Of a stretch of DNA of 64,000 nt, positions 16,684-26,100 are shown piece after piece (positions within the stretch are counted from its first letter, which is position 1; each line of letters starts with the position of its first letter). Under the pieces are notes generated by a model. It was not told the origin of the DNA. It saw only the letters and a list, made by a program, of their open reading frames with translations, and searched no databases. The DNA lies in assembly GCF_031846385.1 (NCBI RefSeq), contig NZ_JAVRHV010000001.1, positions 186,001 to 250,000 of the forward strand. Direction: 5' to 3'. This DNA comes from Urechidicola vernalis. Its GTDB lineage: Bacteria > Bacteroidota > Bacteroidia > Flavobacteriales > Flavobacteriaceae. The position numbers and the translations under genes are program-made.

Positions 16684-17562
16684 TTATTTTATAAATGTCC
16701 ACGCAACAATTCGGGTTACTTTATTACCCTGATGCATAGGAATCACTTTAATTTTTTCAGCCCCTAATTTAGTTAAAGACTTTTGCATACTAGCAACATT
16801 TTCTTTTTTTGATACTATAGATGTGAACCATTTAACTTGTTCCTTAATTAATGAACTTTGATAGAGGTAGTTGTGTAAAAAAGCTTTTTCACCACCTTTA
16901 TACCATAATTCGTTCTGGTTGCCACCAAAATTACGTTTCGTTGTTTCTATACCTAATCCTTTTAACTTTCTAGCATTGGCTTCAACAGCTTCATATTGAC
17001 TTCCATAAAAAGGAGGATTACACATACTTGCTGCAAATATTTCGTCAGGCTCTATAACTCCTTGAAAAATGTTCTCTTTGTTTTGTTGAAATTTTAATTG
17101 AATAGATTTTGAAAGATTATTAGAATCTATAATTTTTTGAGCATTGTTAAGTGATTCTTTATCTATATCGGTACCAACAAAAGACCATTTGTACACGGAA
17201 TTTCCAAGTAATGGATAAATACAAGTAGCGCCCGTGCCAATATCTAGAATACGTGTTGGTTGATTAGAATTTTCATTTATTAAATCTTTTAAATGATGAA
17301 CATAATCTACGCGCCCTGGAATGGGCGGGCATAAATTTTCATCAGAAAAAGTCCAAGAATCGATTCCATAATAGCATTTTAATAGTGCACTGTTTAATGC
17401 TTTAACGGCTTTCGGATTTGAAAAATCTATCGTTTTTGTTTGGAACTTGTTTATAAAAACGAACTCGCTTAATTCTGGATAGGCCTCTAATAGCGTTTCC
17501 ATTTCGTAACCAGCATTATGAAGGTTTTTTGAATGCAGAGAATTCTTATTTTTTTTTGACAT
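16684..17562 (-). CDS. rlmF: 23S rRNA (adenine-1618 N6)-methyltransferase RlmF
   Basis: 292 residues. Diagnostic features are the N-terminal SLHSKNLHNAGY, LCPPIPGRVDYVHHL at about 78-91, the SAM-binding DIGTGATCIYPLLG at 107-120, and the N6-adenine methyltransferase motif NPPF at 182-185. RlmF methylates A1618 of 23S rRNA using S-adenosylmethionine. Its ATG overlaps the TAA of the upstream 52-codon gene by one base, showing translational coupling, and the DUF1080 gene follows after 8 nt. Confidence 0.93.
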   Translation of the reverse strand: MSKKNKNSLHSKNLHNAGYEMETLLEAYPELSEFVFINKFQTKTIDFSNPKAVKALNSALLKCYYGIDSWTFSDENLCPPIPGRVDYVHHLKDLINENSNQPTRILDIGTGATCIYPLLGNSVYKWSFVGTDIDKESLNNAQKIIDSNNLSKSIQLKFQQNKENIFQGVIEPDEIFAASMCNPPFYGSQYEAVEANARKLKGLGIETTKRNFGGNQNELWYKGGEKAFLHNYLYQSSLIKEQVKWFTSIVSKKENVASMQKSLTKLGAEKIKVIPMHQGNKVTRIVAWTFIK

Positions 17563-17720
17563 TAGTCGTTTTTTTCTTGCTTGTTTATTTTGCGAATTAA
17601 TTCCTTTTTTCGTGCAGCAGTTAAGGCTTTTTCTCGCTTTAACTTATTCTTCTTTTGAGCCATAAGTCTAGAATGCTTCGCCTTATTTTTTGTGTTTTTT
17701 TCTTTTCCAGATTTCGCCAT
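17562..17720 (-). CDS. small basic protein (52 aa), coupled to rlmF
   Basis: The frame from ATG 17720 to TAA 17562 encodes 52 residues starting MAKSGKEKN and ending KQEKND, almost half Lys/Arg, with AARKKELIRK near the end. It fits exactly between the HAD gene (1-nt gap) and rlmF (1-nt overlap), leaving no non-coding space, which is strong evidence that it is translated. The composition resembles small ribosome- or RNA-associated proteins; no family is recognised. Coupling to an rRNA methyltransferase makes a ribosome-related role plausible. Confidence 0.75.
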   Translation of the reverse strand: MAKSGKEKNTKNKAKHSRLMAQKKNKLKREKALTAARKKELIRKINKQEKND

Positions 17721-17721
17721 A

Positions 17722-18525
17722 TTATAAGTGAGTTTTAAGATACTTAGCTACACCATCTTCTTTGTTTGTATCAGTGGTTGTATCGGCAATGTCCAAAATT
17801 TCTTTAACTCCGTTAGCAACCGCCACACCAATACCTACGGCATCAAGCATTTCAATATCATTAAAATTATCTCCAAAAGCCAAAACATTTTCCATTGTTA
17901 ATTCAGGGAAATGACTTTTTAATAAAACTTCAATAGCAGTTTTTTTAGAAATAGATTTATGCGCTATTTCTAAGTAAGTGTCTTTAGAGCGATATCCAAT
18001 TAATTCTTCAGAATAGTTTTTAGTAATATATGTAACCAAATTATCCAAGAAAGAAGCATCGCCCATTACCATTATTTTATGGGCTCCTTTATTAGATAAT
18101 TCCCAGTTGTTAATTGTAATATCTATATTTTGTACAATTGGAATTACTTTGGTATTGTTCGATTCTCGGTTGGCCCAAAAATCCATTTCTGGAACATACC
18201 ATTCGTCGTTATGATACAAACTTAAGTGTAAGGAAGTACCGTCTATAAATCGATTTAAATCTTTAATAATGTCTACATTAATTTCAGTACTATCAATAAT
18301 TTTCCCATTATCAATAAGTAAACCTCCGTTGTAGGCAATAAGTGGTAAATGCTCATTTCCAAACTCTATTTGCAAATGCGTCATTGCTCTTGGCATCCGT
18401 GAAGAAATCAATATAAAGGGTATACTAGAAAGGCGTTTAACCTGTTCAATTGTAACTTTAGACAGTTCTCTATCTTTATTTAAAAGCGTACCGTCTATAT
18501 CGGAGCAGATTAATTGAATATCCAT
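17722..18525 (-). CDS. Cof-type HAD-superfamily hydrolase
   Basis: 267 residues. HAD motif I is DIDGTLLNKD (residues 9-18, nucleophile Asp9), motif II is the ILISSR region, motif III is a Lys within the SISKKTAIEVLL segment, and motif IV is AFGDNFNDIEML. A class IIB cap sits between motifs II and III. Relatives are sugar-phosphate or flavin phosphatases with broad specificity. It leads a close-packed operon with the small basic gene, rlmF and DUF1080. Confidence 0.88.
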   Translation of the reverse strand: MDIQLICSDIDGTLLNKDRELSKVTIEQVKRLSSIPFILISSRMPRAMTHLQIEFGNEHLPLIAYNGGLLIDNGKIIDSTEINVDIIKDLNRFIDGTSLHLSLYHNDEWYVPEMDFWANRESNNTKVIPIVQNIDITINNWELSNKGAHKIMVMGDASFLDNLVTYITKNYSEELIGYRSKDTYLEIAHKSISKKTAIEVLLKSHFPELTMENVLAFGDNFNDIEMLDAVGIGVAVANGVKEILDIADTTTDTNKEDGVAKYLKTHL

Positions 18526-18581
18526 ATTACAAAATTAATCATCTTAATTAAGTTTGTAAGTATAGAATGGAAAAATTAGAC

Positions 18582-18851
18582 TTAAGAAGTCGAAATTACA
18601 GGGAAAAATGTTTCCATACTTTTTCCTTTTTCATAAAAGTTAACTTTCTTTATTTTCGTTCCAATTCCTGAATACACAATTTCCACATGAGAATCATTTA
18701 GTTTATAGAAATTAATAATTTCAGATTCTCCCACACTTGTTATATGAGAATTAATAAAGTTTCCCTTGTTCCAGATGGTTCTTAATTTTCTTTTAAAATC
18801 TAATTTTTTAAAAAATCTATTAGTGTTAGTTGAATTTTGTTCTGTTGTCAT
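18582..18851 (-). CDS. hypothetical small protein
   Basis: 89 residues from ATG 18851 (MTTEQN), chosen because upstream in-frame Met codons give an unusual hydrophobic extension. It has a polar N-terminus, a basic KLDFKRKLRTIW stretch and then alternating beta-strand-like sequence (SEIINFYKLNDSHVEIVYSG). I recognise no domain. It sits alone between the HAD operon and the metal locus. Confidence 0.5.
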   Translation of the reverse strand: MTTEQNSTNTNRFFKKLDFKRKLRTIWNKGNFINSHITSVGESEIINFYKLNDSHVEIVYSGIGTKIKKVNFYEKGKSMETFFPVISTS

Positions 18852-18966
18852 GATTATTTGTTTTATTAATGACATAAAATTAGTTCGTAAAAACACTCAT
18901 TTTCATACAATTAAAGTGAAATAACTTTTTATTAGGTTGAGACGTACTTTAAATGCAGTCAAACAA

Positions 18967-18996
18967 AAAACGCCCCCAAATTAATGAGAGCGTTTT
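18967..18996 (-). terminator. terminator of the metal-resistance operon
   Basis: AAAACGC (18967-18973) pairs with GCGTTTT (18990-18996), and A-rich sequence at 18961-18970 supplies the U-run for minus-strand transcripts. It follows the last gene of the metal locus. Confidence 0.6.
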
Positions 18997-19014
18997 AAAT
19001 TATTTAGAATAAAA

Positions 19015-19413
19015 CTAGTTTCCTGTTTGATTCATTACCATATCTTTGTCATATAAGCAGCATCCAGGTAAAGAATTATATGCTTCTTCTGGTGCATTTA
19101 CTTTTTCAGTGTCATATCCAGAAGCAGCAATTGCTTTATGAATCGTTAATTCATCTGTTTTGGAAGAATCAAAAGAAACATTAATTTTCTTTTTTTCTCT
19201 ATCCCATTTTGCACTTGAAACACCTTCGACACCTAAAGCGGCCTTTTCAATGGTCTTTTTACACATTCCACAATTACCGCGTACACCAAAACTGATGTCT
19301 GTGTCGCTAAATTTTACAGTTTCAATTGTAGTTGATCCATTGTTTGCAATTGCCGCATTAGACAATCCCATTGTTGCAATTACTGCAATACTTAAAATTA
19401 TTTTTTTCATCAT
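19015..19413 (-). CDS. HMA-domain exported protein, copper-chaperone-like
   Basis: 132 residues: signal peptide (ending SNAAIA), then a heavy-metal-associated domain with GNCGMCKKTIEKAALGVEGV, where the CxxC metal site is CGMC, and a C-terminal tail holding a second cysteine pair, LPGCCLYDKD. It is the last gene of the minus-strand metal locus, 26 nt after the CusB-like gene. A paralogue at 27491-27853 shares the CGMCKK motif and the CCLY tail. It probably carries Cu(I) or a similar soft metal ion in the periplasm. Confidence 0.82.
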   Translation of the reverse strand: MMKKIILSIAVIATMGLSNAAIANNGSTTIETVKFSDTDISFGVRGNCGMCKKTIEKAALGVEGVSSAKWDREKKKINVSFDSSKTDELTIHKAIAASGYDTEKVNAPEEAYNSLPGCCLYDKDMVMNQTGN

Positions 19414-19439
19414 TTTAAATTTAAATTAATTATTGTTTA

Positions 19440-21155
19440 TTATTCTATTTCTTGTTTTACACTTCCACAGTTTAGCATCATATCTCCGAAATATGGGTTT
19501 AATATTTCTGATTCTAAACTTAACCAATGGGCACCATTATCATCATTTGCCATAGGGCAAAATTGTTGATAAACCAATTGATTAATACCAAAGGTTTGTA
19601 CTGCTTTTGTAATAGCATCGGATAATAACATAAAATGTACGCGCTGTTTTTCAATGTCAGTTGTTGAAGCAATTGTTTGCCCCATTGCCTTCATTTCTTT
19701 TTCTAATGGCATCCATAGTTTGTGAGACTTTGAATTGGGTAACAATTTCATGTTTACCTTTTTAAGACTTTCTAGTAAGATAGAAGCATTAGAGTTTGCT
19801 GTTGACGCATCATCTTGTACCAAAGCATCTTTTAGTACAATGTAATTATCAAACACCGTTTTTAACTGTCCTTGAAATTTTGTTGAAACTTCTATTCGTT
19901 CAATAGTTTCTTCTGTACTTTCTGTGCTGTTTGAATTGTTCATCATAGATTTTTTACCATTCAATTGCGCCGCAGCATCTATGGTAAATGTGCCATTAGT
20001 TACGATTTCTTCACCGGGCTTTACTCCACTTGTTACTTCGTAAAGATCTCCAAATTTATTACCAAGTGTAATTTCTCGCATTTCAAAAACGGGCTCCTTT
20101 GAATTTGGCTTTATATAAACGATAGATCGCTTTCCAGTCCACATAATTGCCGACGAAGGAATTTGTACGGTAGTGTTTTCTACAGGATTTTCATTGGCAA
20201 CAAGACCTTCAACAAACATTCCTGGCTTAAAAAGTCCGTCTTTATTTTTTAGGACCACTCTTATGTTTACCGTTCTTTTACTACTATTCAATATAGGGTC
20301 TATAAAACTAATTTGTGCCTCAAACTCTTCATTAGGGTAGGCTTTTGTTGTTACCGAAATAGATTGACCTACTTTAAATAGATCAATCTGGTTTTCATAT
20401 ACATCAAAATTTGCCCAAACGCTTTTTAGATTTGAAACTTTAAAAATTGCTTGTCCTTTCATAATATGTGACCCCACATTAAGATTAATTTCAGAGACTG
20501 TCCCAGCAATATGAGAATGAAGTGTAAACCGTGTTTTAATTTTCCCTGAGCGTACTATTTCATCCAATTCTGAATTTGAAATATTCCAGTTTTTAAATTT
20601 ATTTCGAACAGCCTCATATAATTTTGGTTGTGTTTCTTTAAGTTTATGAGCTGTTAGTAACTCTTGTTGTGCAGTAACTAAATCGGCAGAATAGACTAAA
20701 GCAATAGGCTGATATAATTTTACAGTTTCTCCAACCGAGTTTACATATAGTTTCTCAATACGACCTGTGTAATGCGAAGGCTGTGTTGCTGTAGCATCGG
20801 CATTTTCAACAATTTTTCCAGATAACTTCAAAGCATTTGTAGTGCTATTACCTCCTTCAATAATGGTAGTTTGAATATTGGCAAGGGCCATGGCATTATT
20901 GGTTAATTTAAACTGATCTGCAGCCAGACCATCTGCTCCGGCTTCTGCAGGAATCAAATCCATGCCACAAATTGGGCAATCGCCTACTTCTGGTTGTAGA
21001 ATTTGAGGATGCATAGAACAGGTCCATTGTTTGTTTTCTTGTGCTGATTTGTTATGATTATGTGTAGGTTCTGTTGTAGAGGAACCTCCAAACAGCAACC
21101 AGCCTATAAATAGTCCAATGGCTAAAATGCCAATATAAATGCTGTATTTTTTCAT
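19440..21155 (-). CDS. cusB: CusB-type periplasmic adaptor of RND heavy-metal efflux
   Basis: 571 residues. An N-terminal membrane anchor is followed by a heavy-metal-binding domain with WTCSMHPQ and CPICGMDLIP (about 44-70), the adaptor core (barrel-sandwich and beta-barrel; YVNSVGETVKLYQPIALVYS, AGTVSEINLNVGSHIMKG), and a C-terminal DUF3347 domain (about 420-570) ending in FCPMANDDNGAHWLS. It links the inner-membrane CusA pump to the TolC-type channel and hands on metal. It overlaps the PepSY gene by 4 nt. Confidence 0.92.
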   Translation of the reverse strand: MKKYSIYIGILAIGLFIGWLLFGGSSTTEPTHNHNKSAQENKQWTCSMHPQILQPEVGDCPICGMDLIPAEAGADGLAADQFKLTNNAMALANIQTTIIEGGNSTTNALKLSGKIVENADATATQPSHYTGRIEKLYVNSVGETVKLYQPIALVYSADLVTAQQELLTAHKLKETQPKLYEAVRNKFKNWNISNSELDEIVRSGKIKTRFTLHSHIAGTVSEINLNVGSHIMKGQAIFKVSNLKSVWANFDVYENQIDLFKVGQSISVTTKAYPNEEFEAQISFIDPILNSSKRTVNIRVVLKNKDGLFKPGMFVEGLVANENPVENTTVQIPSSAIMWTGKRSIVYIKPNSKEPVFEMREITLGNKFGDLYEVTSGVKPGEEIVTNGTFTIDAAAQLNGKKSMMNNSNSTESTEETIERIEVSTKFQGQLKTVFDNYIVLKDALVQDDASTANSNASILLESLKKVNMKLLPNSKSHKLWMPLEKEMKAMGQTIASTTDIEKQRVHFMLLSDAITKAVQTFGINQLVYQQFCPMANDDNGAHWLSLESEILNPYFGDMMLNCGSVKQEIE

Positions 21156-21871
21156 TTTTTTGATGTTTTAATATTTTTTGAAATTTTTCTAACTGTGAGG
21201 GAAGAGGTGTACCAAAGTAAAAAGCCACTACAAACAGTTAACAAACCTAATAGCGAAAATATTCTCAAAATAAGATTGTTGAAATCATCTCGACCTTCGT
21301 AATCCATAGTATGAGTCATCCATAAAAAATCAAACCAGCGCCAATCTCTGTGACGAACAGTTTGAAATTTGCCATCAGTTATTGATACATAAGATTTTAC
21401 TTCGTTGTTATCGGTGTATGAAATTACATAAGCAGGTAATAATTTCTCTCTGTATTCATGGTGTTTCCCTGTTGATGAAATTTTTTCGATACCACTTACT
21501 TCTAAACCGCTATTCATTCTTTTGGCTGCAATATCTAACGCATTTTCTTTTGATATTTCATTCAAGGGGTTCCCCGTTTGTGCGTTAAATAGTTGGGAGT
21601 TGTTTACCCAATAATAGGGCTGTTTACTAATATCTCGTAAGTCAATACTATATATATCTTCTTTAAAATCTAGCGTACTTGGACTTATCAAATTATCAAA
21701 TTGAGTTTTTTCATAATTCATGTTTTTGAATTGGTCTCCATGGATATTGTCCAAATCTGTCCAACTAAAATATAGACCACTTATAGTCCACATTAAAAAT
21801 TGAATACCAATAAATAACCCTAAATAGCGATGGATTTTACGTATCCTTAAAGCGTTTTGTCTTTTAATCAT
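21152..21871 (-). CDS. PepSY-associated membrane protein
   Basis: 239 residues, with one N-terminal and one C-terminal membrane helix (YLGLFIGIQFLMWTISGLYFSW and LILRIFSLLGLLTVCSGFLLWY) and a periplasmic PepSY-like region between. Conserved signs are IHRYLGL at the start, the GLYFSW turn, and HRDWRWFDFLWMTHTMDYEGRDDFN near the end. Related proteins are linked to iron or copper handling. It overlaps both neighbours (TolC by 8 nt, CusB by 4 nt), so it is clearly part of the efflux operon. Confidence 0.85.
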   Translation of the reverse strand: MIKRQNALRIRKIHRYLGLFIGIQFLMWTISGLYFSWTDLDNIHGDQFKNMNYEKTQFDNLISPSTLDFKEDIYSIDLRDISKQPYYWVNNSQLFNAQTGNPLNEISKENALDIAAKRMNSGLEVSGIEKISSTGKHHEYREKLLPAYVISYTDNNEVKSYVSITDGKFQTVRHRDWRWFDFLWMTHTMDYEGRDDFNNLILRIFSLLGLLTVCSGFLLWYTSSLTVRKISKNIKTSKK

Positions 21872-23117
21872 TTCTATGGTGGCTTAAATAATTAATAATA
21901 CTACTTTGAATAAAATAGTTCTTGGTTGCCTCAATTTGATTCATTTGAAACTTTAATTGCAACTCTTGAATATCTAATACCTGTGTAAAATCTAGCATTC
22001 CAGATTCATATCCTTTCATTAGAATATCTTCAGCATTGTTAGCCTGTACTAAATTTTTTGTTTGAGTGTTAAAACTAATTTTAGCCGAGTTTCGTTCAGA
22101 AATTGCTTTATCTAGTGCTGTTTTTAATTTGTTTTTACGGTCTTGCTTTTGAAAAGAAATTTCTTCCTGTTTTAATTTATTTTGTTTTGTTTTTGAGTTG
22201 TATTTTTTGTTAAAAACTGGAATGGACAATGAAACCATTGGCATAAAAATATCCTTCCCATTATCGTTAAAATTCATGTCTGGTCTTTCTTGAACAATTA
22301 CATAGTCCAATCCAAAACCAATCATAGGAGCCGCATCTTTCTGATTCAATAATTCTGATTGTTCTACCGAATGATAAATCTTATCATATTTGGTTAATTC
22401 TGGATGAACCACTAAATCTTCTGAATTTGTAATTTCATCTTGAAATGGAATCTCTAATTCTTGAGTTAATACGATATTGGTAGAAGTAGTTCTGTTCAAC
22501 AAGTTATTAAGCAACGATTGTTCCGCATTGTAGTTTTGTTCAAGAATTTGTTGCAGTTGCTCCATTTCATTTTGACGCATTTGTAATTTTAATACATCAA
22601 CTGCAGAGGCTGTTCCCACTTCAACTGAAGTCAAGGCTAAAGCCTCATAAGTATCTAATAGGTCTATGTTTATTACCAATATGTCTTGTTTGTCTTTTAT
22701 CGTAATTAAGTTGTAATACGATTGAGATACTGATGCAATTAACTTTCGTTTTGCAATTACGACATCTTCATATTTAGCGTCGGACAAAGCCGTAGCATAA
22801 TTTTCTCGTGCTGAAATTCCTCCGAACCATGGTAGCATTTGTTTTACAGAAAATTTTGCTTTTTGAGCACCAGTTCTTGTTTCTGGTTCACTCACAAAAT
22901 AACCTGTAGAAAACTCGGTGTTTGGAATAGTATTTACTTCATTTACTTTTTCCGTAGCAATAGTAAACTGCATTTCAAATTGTTGAATTTCAGGATTATT
23001 TGCCAATGCCTCCTCAATTAAACGCTGCAATTCCTGACTTTTCACCGAAAGAGTAAAGAACAAAGTACAAAGAATTAGGATGAAGTTCTTCTGGATGTAA
23101 GGATTATTTATCTTCAT
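21864..23117 (-). CDS. TolC-family outer-membrane efflux channel
   Basis: 417 residues: signal peptide (ending VKSQ), then two long helical repeats typical of outer-membrane efflux proteins (LIEEALANNPEIQQFE at the start, GMLDFTQVLDIQELQLKFQ near the end). It should complete a CusABC-like tripartite pump across the envelope. It overlaps the CusA gene by 14 nt and the PepSY gene by 8 nt. Confidence 0.9.
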   Translation of the reverse strand: MKINNPYIQKNFILILCTLFFTLSVKSQELQRLIEEALANNPEIQQFEMQFTIATEKVNEVNTIPNTEFSTGYFVSEPETRTGAQKAKFSVKQMLPWFGGISARENYATALSDAKYEDVVIAKRKLIASVSQSYYNLITIKDKQDILVINIDLLDTYEALALTSVEVGTASAVDVLKLQMRQNEMEQLQQILEQNYNAEQSLLNNLLNRTTSTNIVLTQELEIPFQDEITNSEDLVVHPELTKYDKIYHSVEQSELLNQKDAAPMIGFGLDYVIVQERPDMNFNDNGKDIFMPMVSLSIPVFNKKYNSKTKQNKLKQEEISFQKQDRKNKLKTALDKAISERNSAKISFNTQTKNLVQANNAEDILMKGYESGMLDFTQVLDIQELQLKFQMNQIEATKNYFIQSSIINYLSHHRND

Positions 23118-26100
23118 AACTTTTCACTTTTAGTTTTTCATTTTTCATTTTCAACTCTTTCTTCCAACTGAATAAAACAGGTACTACAAATAATGTTATC
23201 AATGCAATTAACATTCCTCCAAAACTAGGAATGGCCATTGGAATCATGATGTCACTTCCTCTTCCTGTTGATGTTAATACAGGTAGTAATGCAAGTATTG
23301 TTGTTGCTGTGGTCATTAAACAGGGTCTAATACGTTTCTCGCCAGCCTCTACAATAGATGCTCTAACGGCTTGTTTATTGGTAGGCTTGTTGCGATCAAA
23401 CGTCTGTGTTAGATAAGTTGCCATAACAACACCATCATCAGTTGCTATACCAAACAGGGCAATAAAACCGACCCAAACAGCAACACTCAAGTTTATGGTG
23501 TGCATTTGAAACAATTCTCGAAGGTTCTTCCCAAAAACATCGAAATTTAAAAACCAATCTTGCCCGTACAACCAAATCATGATAAACCCCCCAGCAAAGG
23601 CTACTGCTATTCCCGTGAAAACCATTAACGAAGTGGATACAGATCGGAATTGGAAATATAAAATCAAAAAGATGATTAATAGTGCCAACGGTACTACAAT
23701 AGATAATGTTTTCTCTGCCCTTATCTGATTTTCATAGGTTCCTGTAAATTGATAATTAATTCCTTTTGGAACAGTCAATGCTCCGGTGTCAATTTTATTC
23801 TGAATGATTTTTTGTGCATTTTCAACCACATTCACTTCTGCAAAACCTTTCAGTTTATCAAACAATACATAACCGACTAAGAAGGTGTCTTCGCTCTTAA
23901 TTACTTGTGGTCCTTGTTCATATTTAATGGTTGCCAATTCTCCTAATGGTACAGGACTACCTTTTTCTGATGGAATATAAATCGTGCTTAAATCGGTAGG
24001 GTCAGATCGCAACTCTCTTGGGTAACGTACTCGAACACCATAGCGTTCTCTGCCTTCAACGGTTTGGGTAATTTGCATTCCACCTACAGCCACTTTCAAT
24101 GTATTTTGGACTGTTTCTATAGAGATTCCATAGCGTGCAATTTTTTCACGATCAATATCTATAAGTAAATAGGGTTTTCCAACAATTCTATCAGCAAAAA
24201 CGGCTTCTACTTTTACACCTTCAACTTGTTTTAAAATGCTTTCAAGTTCAATACCAAAGGCCTCAATTTGTTTTAAATCTTGTCCTTTAACTTTAATTCC
24301 CATAGGTGCTCGCATACCAGTTTGCAGCATAACCAATCTAGTTTCTATGGGTTGCAGTTTGGGTGCAGAAGTAACTCCAGGTAATTTGGTAACTCTTACG
24401 ATTTCATTCCAAATATCATCAGGTGTTTTTATTTCTGGTCGCCAATTACGGAAGAATTCTCCATTGGAATCAGGAATAAGTTGCTGATTTAAATTAAGAG
24501 ATTGCCACGTTTCACGTTGTTCAACTCGCAATGACTGTCCGTTTTTCAACAAAAATGTTCCGTCATCATTCACTTTGTAGCGTTGACGTTGGCCATCTTC
24601 ATTCAACATATATTCGGGTTTGTACAGAATCACATTCTCATACATAGAAAGTGGGGCAGGGTCTAAGGCAGATTCTGTTCTACCGGCCTTACCAACAACG
24701 GTTTTAATTTCAGGAATACTGGCCACAGCCATATCCAATTGTTGTAATACACGCTTGTTTTCTTCAATACCAGAATGTGGCATAGAGGTTGGCATCAATA
24801 AGAAAGATCCTTCGTTTAATGATGGCATAAATTCTTTCCCAGTATTTTTCATAATTAGGAACCCGCAAACAACGATAGTTGTTGGAATCGATAGAAAAAG
24901 GATTTTATTAGCCAAAGCCCAATTTAAAATTCGTGTATATTGTCTTCTAAATAGGGTGAAAACACCTAATAGACCAAAGGAAATCAAACCAACAAAAAGT
25001 AAGTTCCAAAAGATGGATTTATCTACGCCTAAAGGACGCCAATAACTTGCCAATAAAATGACAATGGTAATCGCAGAAATGGCAATATTGCTTAGGTTTG
25101 CGTGTTTCTCTGTGAGAATATCGATTCTTTTTAATATTGCAGAAATTCCAAAAGAAATTAGGGCGATTCCAATCCAATGTCCGTAAACTAAAGCAATGAT
25201 TCCAGTAAGAACTAATGCACCGTGAACCATAAGGGCTCCTGTTTTTTTGATAGATTTTTTATTGAATAAATAAGCTGCAAAAGGCGGAATTAAAAACAAT
25301 GCAACCACTAAAGAGGCAATTAAGGCGAATGTTTTCGTAAATGCTAAGGGTCTAAAAAGTTTCCCTTCTGCACCAATCATAGTAAAGACCGGGATAAAAC
25401 TAATTACAGTAGTAAGAACCGCTGTTAAAATAGCTCCAGATACTTCAGAAGTTGCGTTGTAAACTATTTGGTTTATTGGTAATTTGTCATTCTGAACATT
25501 GTGAAGAATCTTTTTATGAGATTTCTCATCTCCCGTTCCTAGCTCTGTTGGAATGACGTTATTGTTTTCATCAAGATGTCTAATTATATTTTCTGACAAA
25601 ATAACGCCAACATCAACCATTGTTCCTATGGCAATGGCTATTCCGGATAAGGCAACAATATTTGCATCTATATGAAATAGTTTCATTGCTATAAATACCA
25701 TTAAAACTGCTACAGGAAGTAAGCCTGAAATCAATACGGAAGCACGTAAATTAAAAACCATTACAATAATTACTAAAATGGTAATTAATATTTCTAACGA
25801 TAAGGCTTCATTCAGAGTTCCCAAAGTTTCTTGAATCAATTCTGTGCGATCATAAAAAGGAACAATGGTTACTTGGGAAGTTCTACCATCTGGTAATACC
25901 TTAGATGGCAATCCGGCACTTAATTCTTTAATTTTTTCTTTTACATTATTGATAACCTCCATAGGGTTTGCACCATAACGAGCCACAATAACACCGCCAA
26001 CAACTTCGGCACCTTCTTTGTCTAAAATACCTCTACGTGCCGCAGGACCTAATGAAACCTTTCCAATATCTTTTATTTTGATGGCGGTAAATTCTTCTGA

